Shown: piece by piece, positions 10,085-19,515 of the stretch
How positions within the stretch are numbered: the stretch's first letter is position 1
How the letters are laid out: each line of letters opens with the position of its first letter
Origin: Curtobacterium flaccumfaciens
GTDB taxonomy: Bacteria > Actinomycetota > Actinomycetes > Actinomycetales > Microbacteriaceae
DNA: 64,000 nucleotides
Reading direction: 5' to 3'
NCBI GenBank assembly: GCA_029689965.1
Contig: CP121450.1
Coordinates: 2,790,001 to 2,854,000 of the forward strand
Translations under genes and position numbers: made by a program
The notes under the pieces: generated by a model
The model's database searches: none
Seen by the model: the letters and a program-made list of their open reading frames with translations, nothing else
Told to the model about the DNA's origin: nothing

Positions 10085-10904
10085 ATGCAGTTCCTCGTGG
10101 TCGGTCAGTGGCAGGGTTCGGCGTCGTCCCGTGCAATGCGTCTCGGGGACGGCGCGACCGCGATCGCCGCCGACCTCCCCGGGCGTCCAGCACCGTGATC
10201 GACGTCCCCGCGGGTGCGGGCGACCGGCTCGAGACCGCGATCGCCCGCTACACGTCGGTGCTCTCGGTCGCCGACCGGGTCGCCGAGGAGACCGGGGTCG
10301 CCACCGAACCCGTCCTCGTCGTCGGGGGTGACGGCGCGAGCGTGCTCGGCGCCACGGTCGGCCTCGGACCGGACACCGCGTTCGTGCGGATCGCCGGGTC
10401 CAGCGGGTTCCGGTCGCTCAACCGTGCACAGCCCGTGGCTGCCGAGACGGCGGTGCTGCGTCTCATCGTCGACCGAGCGGACGACCTGTTCCCCGCGCTC
10501 CCCGTGCTGCCCGCGACCTCGGTGGTCGTCGTCGGCGTCCGAGGAATGGAGGACGCCGAGACCGCCGCCCTGGACCGCGCCGGGATCGCGCACCTCGACG
10601 TCGATGCCGCGACCCCGGACGCGATCGCCGCGGCTGTGGACGCCACGGGTGCTGAGTCGGTGTTCGTGCACGTCGAGCTCGACGTCCTCGATCCGTCCGA
10701 GGTGGACGGACTGCTCGAACCCGTGCCCTTCGGGCTGGACGGAGCCGGGCTCGTCGAGCGGATCCAGGCGGCCACGCGCGGACGACGCCTGGCGGGTGCA
10801 GCGCTGACGGGGTTCGCCCGGTCAATCCCGACCGTGCCGTCGACGACCTCGGTGTGATCCTGCGGGCCGTCGGAGCCCTGACCAGTGCGTCCAGAGCCGT
10901 CTGA
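10085..10904 (+). CDS. Arginase-fold protein lacking the usual metal ligands
   Basis: About 273 aa after repairing two short runs (G near 10186, restoring [13 protein letters not shown] near 10817, restoring [24 protein letters not shown]). The order of blocks matches the arginase/agmatinase family, but the metal sites are altered: GGDH is GGDG (10322-10333), the DAHxD block is replaced by [11 protein letters not shown], and the SxDxDxxDP block reads [10 protein letters not shown]. This suggests a non-metal or non-catalytic member. ATG at 10085. It stands 58 bp after pspA. Confidence 0.7.
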
Positions 10905-10985
10905 CCAGCGCATCCAGAGCGTCTGACCAACGCATCCGGCGCGGTCCGGCCAGCGCGTCCAGGATGGTCCGACGCGCGGGTCCGG
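10883..10985. repeat. Degenerate tandem repeat, period about 22-23 bp
   Basis: Four to five imperfect copies of a unit like CTGACCAGCGCATCCAGAGC run from the last codons of the arginase-fold gene towards the next promoter. The first unit is inside the reconstructed coding end (ALTSASRAV). Confidence 0.55.
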
Positions 10986-11049
10986 CCGGTAGGGCAGGGT
11001 ACGCATCGCGCTCGGCAGGAGCCATGCCGTTCCGCGTACGCTCGGCCAC

Positions 11050-12449
11050 ATGACGGACTACGACCTCATCGTGATCGGCGCCGGCGCAGTCGGCGAGAAC
11101 GTGGCGGACTACGCCGGGAAGCGCGGCCTGTCGGTCGCCGTCGTGGAGGCCGAGCTCGTCGGCGGCGAGTGCTCCTACTGGGCGTGCATGCCGTCGAAGG
11201 CCCTTCTCCGCAGCGGCCACGCCGTCGCGGCGGCGAAGCGGGTCGACGGTGCGGAGCAGGCCGTCACGGGCGCCTCGACGCCGCGCGCGTGCTCGCCCGC
11301 CGGAACTCGTTCACGTCGGACTGGAAGGACGACGGTCAGGTGTCCTGGCTGGAGTCAGCGGGCATCGACCTCATCCGCGGTCACGCCCGGATCACCGGTG
11401 AGAAGACACTCGAGGTCGACGGCCGGACGTACACGGGCGGCGCGATCGCCGTCGTCACCGGGTCGTTGCACGCCCTCCCCGACGTCCCCGGGCTGGCCGA
11501 CGCGAAGCCCTGGGGCACGCGCGAGGGCACCAGCGCGCAGCACGTCCCGGAGAGCCTGCTCGTCATCGGCGGCGGGGTCGCCGGCTCGGAGCTCGCGACC
11601 GCCTGGGCCTCCCTCGGCACGAAGGTCACCCTCGTCGCTCGCCACGGACTCCTCGGTGGCATGGAGCCCTTTGCCGGAGAAGCTCGTGGCCGACGCCCTC
11701 CGCGAGCTCGGGGTGGACGTCCGCACCGGCGTGAGCCCGACACGGGTCGACCGCGACGAGCACGGCCTCGTCACCACCGAGCTGGACGACGGCACCACCG
11801 TCGTGACCAGCGAGGTCCTCGCTGCGACCGGCCGCACCCCGCACACGAAGGACCTCGGCCTCGAGTCCGTCGGGCTGACGCCCGGCGACTGGCTCGAGGT
11901 CGACGACACCATGCTCGTGCACGGCTCCGACTGGCTCTACGCCGTCGGCGACGCCAACCACCGCGCACTCCTCACGCACCAGGGCAAGTACCAAGCGCGC
12001 GCCGCCGGCGAGGCCATCGCCGCACGTCTCCGGGGCACTCCCCTGCACACCGAGCCGTGGGGCTCGCACGTCGCCACTGCCGACCACGCCGCAGTCCCCA
12101 GGTCACCTTCACGGATCCGGAGGTCGCGAGCATCGGGCTCACGGAGTCGAAGGCGCGCGCGCAGGGGCTGAACGTGCGCGCCGTCGAGTACGAGCTCGGG
12201 AGCGTCGCCGGAGCCGCGCTGCAGGCCGACGGGTACACCGGCCGCGCGAAGATGGTCGTGGACGAGGACCGGGGCGTCGTCGTCGGGGTCACCTTCGTCG
12301 GCCAGGACGTCGCCGAGATGCTGCACGCCGCGACGATCGCCGTCGTCGGCGAGGTCCCGATCAACCGGCTCTGGCACGCCGTCCCGGCCTACCCGACGAT
12401 GAACGAGGTCTGGCTGCGACTGCTCGAGACCTACGGCCGCCCGGAGTAG
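11050..12449 (+). CDS. Pyridine nucleotide-disulfide oxidoreductase, frame broken
   Basis: Class I FAD flavoprotein related to dihydrolipoamide dehydrogenase and mercuric reductase. ATG at 11050. FAD fold: [18 protein letters not shown] (residues 5-22); redox-active pair in [13 protein letters not shown] (Cys pair spaced CxxxxC); NAD fold [17 protein letters not shown]; second FAD motif [12 protein letters not shown]-terminal dimer domain to LLETYGRPE. Shifts near 11273, 11675 and 12102 break the frame. About 466 aa. The substrate is unclear: similar actinobacterial proteins are often annotated only as NAD(P)/FAD-dependent oxidoreductases. Confidence 0.88.
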
Positions 12450-12451
12450 CG

Positions 12452-12808
12452 GTGCGGAACCCGCTGCTCGACTCCCCGGTCTCACGCGCGGGGTGGGCGT
12501 TCGCGACCGCTGTCGGGCTCGCCGTCGGGGTGCCGCTGTCGACGGGCAGGGTGCGCATGGTCGACGGTCTGATCGTCTGCGCGGGGTTGCCGCGGTGGGT
12601 GTTCCGCCGCGGCGGCACGTGCGTCGGCTCGGTCTACCTCACGCGCGACAACGACGGCGACCGGGTGCTCCGGCACGAGCGCGTGCACGTCGCGCAGTGG
12701 CGGCGCTACGGGATGCTCATGCCCGTCGTCTACGCGCTGGCCGGCCGGGATCCCCTACGGAACCGCTTCGAGATCGAGGCCGGGCTCGAGGACGGCAACT
12801 ACCGCTGA
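12452..12808 (+). CDS. Small protein with HExxH motif
   Basis: 118 aa, intact, GTG start two nt after the flavoprotein stop, so probably co-transcribed. The middle carries RHERVHVAQWRRYG, in which HERVH fits the zinc metallopeptidase HExxH pattern; the segment after it (GMLMPVVYALAG) is hydrophobic, and a distal E in FEIEAG could be a third ligand. The N-terminal part has a short hydrophobic stretch (WAFATAVGLAVGVPL). Function is unknown; a protease role is only suggested by the motif. Confidence 0.6.
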   Translation: MRNPLLDSPVSRAGWAFATAVGLAVGVPLSTGRVRMVDGLIVCAGLPRWVFRRGGTCVGSVYLTRDNDGDRVLRHERVHVAQWRRYGMLMPVVYALAGRDPLRNRFEIEAGLEDGNYR

Positions 12809-13189
12809 CGGGTCCAGTCCGCACGGTCCGCGAGATGCCGAGATCCTGCACTCTCGGCGCTCTCACTCTCCGTTTCCGCCTCCTCGGCGAACGTGAGCGG
12901 CATGTCCTGGAACCTCACGCGGACGGACTGAAGTCGCGGTGCGGCCCCGGGGGCGTGTCTCCCGTACCCGGTCGCTTGCGCGGACCTCGACCGGATCGCC
13001 CACGCAGACCGGCCCCTGGCAGGCGCGCCCGAGCAGACGTGCCCGGGCGCCCGCGCAGGCGATGTCGAGGTTCCAAGACTCGCCGTGCACACGACGCCGA
13101 CGTGCGAGACCGGGCCAGACGGGGCGCGAGGTGCCACGATTTTGGAACCTCGGCGGGGCGAGGCCGCTCAGCGGCGGGCGGTGGGGCCG
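12809..13189. other. 381-bp gene-free stretch with an 11-bp inverted repeat
   Basis: Between two convergent units. No credible coding frame: the open frames are arginine/proline-rich shadows. It contains a perfect 11-bp inverted repeat CGAGGTTCCAA (13066-13076) / TTGGAACCTCG (13142-13152), and a third TGGAACCTC at 12908-12916. It may include the 3' end of the iron ABC transcript. Confidence 0.5.
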
Positions 13190-14014
13190 TCAGGCGGCGG
13201 GGCGCCGTGGGACCACGAGGGGCGTGCCCGTCTCGGGGTCGGCGACGACCACGCACGGCAGGCCGAACACATCCTCGACGAGGTCGGCCGTCACGACCGA
13301 CCCCGGCGGACCGGACGCCACGATCGAGCCGTCGCGCATCGCGATCACGTGCGTGGCGTACCGCGCCGCCTGGTTGAGGTCGTGCAGCACCGCGACGACC
13401 GTCCGGCCGGCGGCGTGCAGCGCCGAGGCCAGCTCGAGGACGTCGTATTGGTGCGCGATGTCGAGGAACGTCGTGGGTTCGTCGAGCAGGACGATGTCGG
13501 TCTCCTGCGCGAGCACCATCGCGATCCACACACGCTGCCGCTGCCCACCGGAGAGTTCGTCCACGCTGCGATCAGCGAGCGAAACGGTCTCCGTCTGCTC
13601 GAGCGCCGCCTGCACCGCGATCCGGTCCGACCCGGACGACGGGTGCAGTAGGTCCTGGTGCGGGAAGCGTCCGCGGGACACGAGGTCGCGGACCGTGATG
13701 CCGTCCGGAGCGATCGGCGTCTGCGGGAGCATGCCGACCCGACGGGCCACGGCCTTCGGACGCAGGGACGAGATCGGCGCTCCGTCGAGGAACACCGTGC
13801 CCGCGGCGGGCCGGAGAGTCCGGGCGAAGGACTTCAGCAGCGTCGACTTGCCGCACGCGTTCGGTCCGACGATGACCGTCAGCTCGCCGTCCGGGATGTC
13901 GACGTCGAGGGAGGAGACCACGACGCGGTCGTCGTAGGCGAGCGTGAGCCCGCGGGCACCGAGCGCGGTGGTCGGGACGGCAGCGACGTCGGCGTCGGCT
14001 GCGGCCCGGCTCAA
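13190..14014 (-). CDS. Iron-siderophore ABC transporter ATPase
   Basis: 274 aa, intact. FecE/FepC-type ATPase for ferric-siderophore or haem import. Walker A GPNACGKSTLL (the usual GAGKS alanine is here AC-G-K-S), signature LSGGQRQR, Walker B IVLLDEPTTFLDI and the switch HDLNQAARY are all seen. The start is TTG at 14014, overlapping the stop of the upstream siderophore-interacting gene (ATTGA), so the two are translationally coupled. The permeases and binding protein are not adjacent; it must pair with ones elsewhere. Confidence 0.88.
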   Translation of the reverse strand: MSRAAADADVAAVPTTALGARGLTLAYDDRVVVSSLDVDIPDGELTVIVGPNACGKSTLLKSFARTLRPAAGTVFLDGAPISSLRPKAVARRVGMLPQTPIAPDGITVRDLVSRGRFPHQDLLHPSSGSDRIAVQAALEQTETVSLADRSVDELSGGQRQRVWIAMVLAQETDIVLLDEPTTFLDIAHQYDVLELASALHAAGRTVVAVLHDLNQAARYATHVIAMRDGSIVASGPPGSVVTADLVEDVFGLPCVVVADPETGTPLVVPRRPAA

Positions 14015-14909
14015 TTCTCGGCCTTGCCGTGCCGCCAGTAGCCCATGAACGCGACCTGCTTCCGGTCGAGTCCCACGCCGCGCACGAGATGGCGGCGGAG
14101 CTCCTTCACGCAACCGGCCTCGCCCGCGATCCAGGCGTAGACGGGGCGCGTCTCCTCGGCGTCGGGGATGTCCCAGAGCACCTGCTCGTCGACGTCGACG
14201 TCCGCGAACTCGGCGGGCTCCGCGCACGTGGACGTGCCGGCCGCGACGGTCGACGCCCACGCGTGCACCTGGTCGGTCATCCGGACCCGTGCGAGGCGCC
14301 GTTCCGGGCGATCCAGCGCACCTCGACCCGGCGGGCGCGGACACCGGCAGCCGGTCGGCGTCGGTCGGCACCTCGATGAAGACGTGCCCGACGGTGGCCA
14401 CGTCGAGGGCCTCGAGGATGGCGCAGATGGCGGGCGCAGCGGTCTCGTCGCCGGCGAGCAGGATCCGGTTCGCGGCACCGGGGTCGAACTCCGCGGCGCC
14501 CGTCGGGAGCTCGGCGGGCGAGGACGGCACTGCTGGGCCGACGATGCGCAGCTCGTCACCGACGCGGCAGGCGGAGACCCAGCGGGAGGCGGGCCCGGCG
14601 TCGCCGTGCGCGACGAAGTCGATGTCGAGCTTCGCGGGCGTCCGGCCGGAACGACCGGACGGTGTAGGTGCGCAGCGGGTTCCGCTCCTCGTCCGGCAGG
14701 GCGCGCCATGCGCCGTACCAGTCCTCGCCGTCGGGCAGGTCGGTGAACCCGTGGCCCGGGATCGGCAGCACGATCTTGATCCGCTGGTCGAGTCCCACGG
14801 ACGAGAAGTCGGCGAGGGCGTCGCCCGTCAGGGTGACCCGGACGAAGTGCGGGGTGAGCGGGGTGACGGCCGCCACGCGGACGGAGAAGACACGGTACCG
14901 GGCTGCCAC
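14011..14909 (-). CDS. Siderophore-interacting protein (ferric-siderophore reductase), frame broken
   Basis: FAD/NAD(P)H enzyme of the ViuB/SIP family that reduces imported ferric siderophores and frees iron in the cytoplasm. GTG at 14909 gives VAARYRVFSVRV. The FAD-binding block is LRTYTVRSF, the middle has RILLAGDETAAPAICAILE, and the C-terminal SIP signature ends VYAWIAGEAGCVKELRRHL and GYWRHGKAEN. Shifts near 14645 and 14325 interrupt the frame. About 300 aa. It is coupled to the ABC ATPase and has a candidate iron box directly upstream. Confidence 0.88.
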
Positions 14910-14918
14910 GACGGCAAG

Positions 14919-14937
14919 TATGGCATGCCTTACCTAA
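14919..14937 (-). promoter_or_regulatory. Candidate DtxR/IdeR iron box
   Basis: Read on the minus strand the site is TTAGGTAAGGCATGCCATA, 13 of 19 positions matching the known DtxR-family consensus TTAGGTTAGGCTAACCTAA, with an 8-bp palindromic centre GGCATGCC. It ends 9 nt before the start of the siderophore-interacting gene, where a repressor would block transcription when iron is plentiful. Confidence 0.6.
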
Positions 14938-14973
14938 GACCCCCAAGGGGCCGCACGGTGCGAGGATCGACCC

Positions 14974-15993
14974 GTGCCCACCGACCCCGTGCCCGATGCC
15001 GACGACGAATTCGCAGACCTGGCCGACCTCGCCCACGCGAGCGGCGTGGCGGAACCGCTGCGCGCCTCCAGGCAGGTGGTCCGCACCACGGACGGACAGG
15101 AGATCGCCGCGATCCGGTGGGGAGACGACGGACTGGGCCCACGCCGCCGGTACCCGGCTGACGCGCCAGTGGCAGACGGGCCGAGCCGGTGGGGAGAGGC
15201 GCGGATCACCTACCTGCACGGGCTCGGCATCGACGCCCACAGCTTCGACCAGACCGCGCTCGCCGTCGGCGAGCCGGCGGTCGCCCTCGACCTGCCGGGA
15301 CACGGCCGCTCCGGGTGGCGGGACGACGCCGACTACGCGGCCACGGCGACCGCGCCGAGCGTGCTCGCCGCACTCGACGCCCTCGGCGTCCCGCCGGGGA
15401 TCGTGGTCGGGCACTCGCTCGGCGCGATCCTCGCCGCCCGGGTTGCCGCCCTCGCCCCGGAGCGTGTCACGGGACTCGTGCTCGTCGACATGTCGCCGGA
15501 CTTCGCACAGCGGGCCGTCGACCGCATCGCCCGCGCGCTCGAGGCCGAGGAGCCGTTCGCGTCACTGCAGCAGGTGGTCGACCGGGCGGTCGAGGCCCGG
15601 GTGGGCGACGACCGCACCGTCCTCCTGCGGGAAGCCCGGCACACCACGCGCCTCGGCGCGGACGGGCGGCTCGTCCGACGGCACCACTTCCCGCACCTGC
15701 CCGCGGGACGGACGTCGTCGGTCGGGCGGTTCGCGGACGCGTGGCCCGACCTCGAGGCGCTCGACGTGCCGATCCTGCTCGTGCGGGGCGACCGCGGCTA
15801 CGTCTCGCCGAAACTGGAGGCGCAGTTCGCCGAACGCCTGCCCGACGCGGAGATCGTCACGGTCCCGGCCCGGCACGCGGTCCAGAACCAGGCGCCCCTC
15901 GAACTGGCGTCGGCGATCCGGGCATGGGCCGAACACAACGATTTGTTGCACGGGATCGAAGAACCGTCGCCGGAGCGCATCCGCCGCCGCTAA
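14974..15993 (+). CDS. Alpha/beta hydrolase
   Basis: 339 aa, intact, GTG start. Nucleophile elbow VVGHSLGAI (Ser near residue 150), oxyanion region YLHGLGIDAHSF, acid in LLVRGDRGYV and catalytic His in VPARHAVQNQ. It is divergent from the siderophore operon over 64 bp holding the iron box, so it might be iron-controlled, perhaps a siderophore-ester hydrolase; that is only a guess from position. The family also includes many unrelated esterases. Confidence 0.85.
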   Translation: MPTDPVPDADDEFADLADLAHASGVAEPLRASRQVVRTTDGQEIAAIRWGDDGLGPRRRYPADAPVADGPSRWGEARITYLHGLGIDAHSFDQTALAVGEPAVALDLPGHGRSGWRDDADYAATATAPSVLAALDALGVPPGIVVGHSLGAILAARVAALAPERVTGLVLVDMSPDFAQRAVDRIARALEAEEPFASLQQVVDRAVEARVGDDRTVLLREARHTTRLGADGRLVRRHHFPHLPAGRTSSVGRFADAWPDLEALDVPILLVRGDRGYVSPKLEAQFAERLPDAEIVTVPARHAVQNQAPLELASAIRAWAEHNDLLHGIEEPSPERIRRR

Positions 15994-16050
15994 CCTCGTC
16001 CAAGCGCGTGCGACGACCGTCGCCTCCGCGCCGGAAGGAACCCACGACCC

Positions 16051-17637
16051 ATGAGTCCGCTCCACAGTGCTCGTCCGTTCCGCAGCGCCCGTCCGCTCCG
16101 CAGTGCTGACGAACGACGCCGCAGGACATCCCGCATCGGCCGGGCGACCCTCGCCGCCACCGCGGTCGCCGTCGCCTCGGCGCTCGTGCTCTCCGGCTGC
16201 TCCGGATCCTCGAAGGAGAACGGGGGCGCCGACGCCACCGTTCGCGTCGGGCTCGTGCTCGAGCCGACCAGCCTCGACATCCGCACGCAGTCCGGTGCGG
16301 CGCTCGACCAGGTGCTCATCGACAACGTGTACCAGGGACTCGTCGGCCGTACGGCGGACGGGGACATCCGCGACGTGCTCGCCTCGAAGCACGACGTCTC
16401 CGACGACGGGCTCACCTACACGTTCACGCTGCGCACGGGCACGACGTTCCAGGACGGCAAGGACGTCACCGCGGACGACGTGGTCTGGTCGCTGCAGCAG
16501 GTGAAGTCGAACGCGTCGTACGTCGACTCCGCACAGCTCGCGAACGTGACATCGATCACCTCGCCGTCCTCAGGTGTGGTCGAGCTCAAGCTCGCGAAGC
16601 CCGACTCCGACCTGCTCTGGAACCTCACCGGGCGGGCCGGGCTCGTGCTCGAGAAGGCGGCGGAGAACGACCTGTCCGACACCGCGAACGGCACCGGTCC
16701 GTACGAGGTGTCGAGCTGGAAGCAGGGCGACTCGCTCACGTTCAAGCGGAACGCGGACTACTGGGGCACGAAGGCGAAGGTCGCGAAGGTCGTCTTCCGG
16801 TACATCACCCAGCCCTCGACCGCGGTGAACGCCATGGCGAACGGCGACCTCGACGTGCAGACCGCGGTCGACGGCACCCTCAAGAGCCAGCTGCAGGGCA
16901 ACTCCGACATCACGCTCCACACGGGCAAGACGACCGACAAGTACACGCTCGCGTTCAACGACCAGAAGGCGCCGTTCACCGACAAGCGGGTCCGCCAGGC
17001 GATCCGGCAGGCGATCGACACGAAGGCGGTCATCAAGGCGATCGGCGGCACCGGCGTGCAGCAGGGCGGCCCGATCCCCGAGCTCGACCCGGGCTACGAG
17101 GACCTGACGGACGTCGACGCGTACGACCCGTCGAACGCGAAGAAGCTGCTGTCCGAGGCCGGTGCGACGAACCTGAAGCTGACCCTGACCTACGCGAACA
17201 TCTACTCGGCGACCATCGGCGACGTCCTCAAGTCGCAGCTCGCCGACGTCGGCATCACCCTGACCGTCAAGCGCGTCGACTTCGCCACCTGGCTCTCGCA
17301 GGTGTTCGAGGCACCGAAGAGCGGCACGCGCGACTTCGACCTGTCGATGGTGGACCACGTCGAGGCACGCGACTTCGGCAACTGGGCGAACCCGGACTAC
17401 TACTTCGGGTACGACAACGCCGAGGTGCAGTCGCTGTACGCCGACTCGGTCGCCGCGACGAGCGAGGCCGACAAGGTCGCCGACCTGAAGAAGGCCGCGA
17501 AGATCGTCAGCGAGGACGCGGCCGGCGAGTGGCTCTACACGGCCACCTCGATCACGGCGGTCCGGAAGGGCGTCACCGGCGTGCCCTACAACGGCACGAA
17601 CTCGCGCCTCGACCTGTCGAAGCTCGCCGTCAAGTGA
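16051..17637 (+). CDS. Oligopeptide ABC transporter substrate-binding lipoprotein
   Basis: 528 aa, intact. Extracytoplasmic solute-binding family 5 (DppA/OppA-like). Ribosome site GGAAGGAA, ATG at 16051; the signal has a long basic N-terminus with repeated SARPxRSA and ends at lipobox LSGC. Family marks: GLVLEPTSLDIRTQ, DGLTYTFTLRTGTTFQDGK, GTGPYEVSSWKQG and RQAIRQAIDTKAV. It is the first gene of a five-gene import operon, followed by two permeases and two ATPases. Confidence 0.93.
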   Translation: MSPLHSARPFRSARPLRSADERRRRTSRIGRATLAATAVAVASALVLSGCSGSSKENGGADATVRVGLVLEPTSLDIRTQSGAALDQVLIDNVYQGLVGRTADGDIRDVLASKHDVSDDGLTYTFTLRTGTTFQDGKDVTADDVVWSLQQVKSNASYVDSAQLANVTSITSPSSGVVELKLAKPDSDLLWNLTGRAGLVLEKAAENDLSDTANGTGPYEVSSWKQGDSLTFKRNADYWGTKAKVAKVVFRYITQPSTAVNAMANGDLDVQTAVDGTLKSQLQGNSDITLHTGKTTDKYTLAFNDQKAPFTDKRVRQAIRQAIDTKAVIKAIGGTGVQQGGPIPELDPGYEDLTDVDAYDPSNAKKLLSEAGATNLKLTLTYANIYSATIGDVLKSQLADVGITLTVKRVDFATWLSQVFEAPKSGTRDFDLSMVDHVEARDFGNWANPDYYFGYDNAEVQSLYADSVAATSEADKVADLKKAAKIVSEDAAGEWLYTATSITAVRKGVTGVPYNGTNSRLDLSKLAVK

Positions 17638-17665
17638 GGACGTCGGTTCCCGGAGCATCGAACAC

Positions 17666-18618
17666 GTGACCCGGTTCCTGGTCGGCAGGTTGCTGCTGCT
17701 CGTCGTCGGCCTGCTCGTGGCGAGCGTCATCGTCTTCGCCACCCTCCGGGTGCTGCCGGGCGACGTCGCGCAGGTCGTCGCCGGCACACAGGCGTCCCCG
17801 CGCAGGTGGCGGAGCTCCGGCAGCAGCTTCGGCCTGGACCGGCCGATCGTCGTGCAGTACCTCGACTGGATCGGTGGACTGTTCCGCGGTGATCTCGGCC
17901 GCTCGCTCGTCACCGACGGCCGCGTCGCGCCGGAGATCGTGCAGAAGCTGAGCGTGACCTTGCCGCTGGCGGCGATGTCCCTCGTGGCCGCGCTCGTCAT
18001 CGGGGTGCCGCTCGGGTGCTCGCCGCGGTGCTCCGGCGCCGTGCCGGCGGCGCGGTCATCGCGTTCGTGGCGCAGGCCGTCGCCGCGGTGCCGGTCGTCT
18101 GGGCCGGCATGCTGCTCGTCGCGCTGTTCGCCGTCACGCTGCACTGGTTGCCGACGCAGGGGTTCCCGCTCGACGGCTGGGACGAACCCGGCCGGGCGTT
18201 CGCCGCGCTGGTGCTGCCCGCGCTGACGATCGGTGCCGTCGAGGGCGCGGTGATCCTGCGCTTCACGCGGTCCGCGACGCTCGGCATGCTCGACGCCGAC
18301 CACGTGCGGACGGCGGCCGCGATCGGGCTCACCCGGACGCAGGCGCTCCTGCGACACGGACTGCCGTCGGTGGCGCTCACGGTGCTGGCCGTGCTCGGCG
18401 TGCAGATCGCCGGGCTCCTGGTAGGAGCCGTCGTGGTGGAGCAGCTGTTCTCGCTCCCCGGCGTCGGCCGGATGCTCGTGACCGACGTCGGCCGACGCGA
18501 CATCACGAAGGTGCAGTCCGAGCTCCTCGTGCTCACCGGCCTCGTGCTGCTCGTCGGCTTCGCGGTCGACGTCGTGCACCGCACGCTCGACCCCCGGCAG
18601 CGGGAGGTGTCCGAGTGA
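17666..18618 (+). CDS. Oligopeptide ABC transporter permease 1 (DppB-like), frame broken
   Basis: BPD_transp_1 inner-membrane permease, about 317 aa, GTG start. Starts RFLVGRLLLLVVGLLVASVIVFATLRVLPGD as DppB proteins do; the EAA loop is near DHVRTAAAIGLTRTQALL. Three shifts: one near 17803, an extra T at 17828-17829 that compensates it, and a missing G near 18017 (GGG for GGGG, restoring GVPLGVLAAVL). The stop overlaps the next start (GTGA). Confidence 0.9.
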
Positions 18619-19511
18619 TCCGCCGACTCGTCGCCCGGCCGACCGGGGTCTTCGCCGTGATCGTCCTCGGCCTGCTCGTCGTCCTCGCCGCCGTGTCGCT
18701 GTTCTGGACGCCGCAGGACCCGTTCCGCGCCGACCCGTTCCACCAGTGGGAACCGCCCGGTGCCGCGCACTGGTTCGGCACCGACGCCTCCGGTCGGGAC
18801 ATCGCGAGCTACCTGCTCGCCGGCACCAGGACGACGGTCCTCGTGGCGGTCGGCTCCGGCGTCATCGCGAGCGTGGTCGGCATCGTGCTCACCGCGATCG
18901 GCTCGCTCACGGCGCGCTGGGTCCGTGAGGGCACGGCGGTCCTGCTCGACATCCTCGTGGCGTTCCCGACGCTCCTCACCGCGATGCTCCTCACCGCGAT
19001 CGCCGGCGGCTCCCTGGGCGTCGTGATCGTCAGCGTCGGGCTGTCCTTCGGCGTGACGATCGCACGGGTCGCCCGCGGGGAGATCCGCCGCATCGCCCGG
19101 AGCGACTACGTCACGGCGGCGCGGGCGTCCGGGGTGGGCGGGTTCGGTGTGCTGTTCCGGCACCTGATCCCGAACGCGGCGCCGCTGTTCACCGTGCAGC
19201 TTCTCACTCGCGATGGCGACCGCGGTCCTCGCCGAGGCCGGGCTGTCGTACCTGGGCTACGGCGCCGGGTCGAACACGGCGTCGTGGGGCAGCCTGCTGT
19301 CCGACCTGCAGACCTACATCGGCGTGCACCCGTGGAGCGCGACCTGGCCGGGCGCGGCCATCGCCCTCGTGGTGGCGGCGCTGTCGCTGCTCGGGACGCG
19401 GTGCGGGACGCGACCGACCCGCGCCTGACGACGAACGACCGCGCGGACGACCGGACCGCGACCGACCGACGGGTGCGACCGACGACCCGACCGCGACCAC
19501 CACGGGAGTGA
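18615..19511 (+). CDS. Oligopeptide ABC transporter permease 2 (DppC-like), frame broken
   Basis: DppC-type permease, GTG start inside the stop of permease 1. The N-terminal block HWFGTDASGRDIASYLLAGTR is the family signature; the EAA loop is DYVTAARASGVGGFGVLFRHLIPNA. An extra T at 19201-19202 (AGCTTC for AGCTC) and a missing G near 19395 (restoring LLGDAVRDATDP) cancel, so the C-terminus returns to the first frame. About 298 aa with a charged Arg/Thr-rich tail. Confidence 0.9.
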   Translation: MIRRLVARPTGVFAVIVLGLLVVLAAVSLFWTPQDPFRADPFHQWEPPGAAHWFGTDASGRDIASYLLAGTRTTVLVAVGSGVIASVVGIVLTAIGSLTARWVREGTAVLLDILVAFPTLLTAMLLTAIAGGSLGVVIVSVGLSFGVTIARVARGEIRRIARSDYVTAARASGVGGFGVLFRHLIPNAAPLFTVQLLTRDGDRGPRRGRAVVPGLRRRVEHGVVGQPAVRPADLHRRAPVERDLAGRGHRPRGGGAVAARDAVRDATDPRLTTNDRADDRTATDRRVRPTTRPRPPRE

Positions 19512-19515
19512 CCGC

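Noticed and set aside
12799-13137. 112-residue minus-strand gene in the gap
   Set aside because: Low-complexity composition, no start signal, no domain; overlaps the HExxH gene end.
16051-16110. Repeated SARPxRSA codons as a mobile insertion
   Set aside because: Short, imperfect and within a signal peptide head where composition is free.
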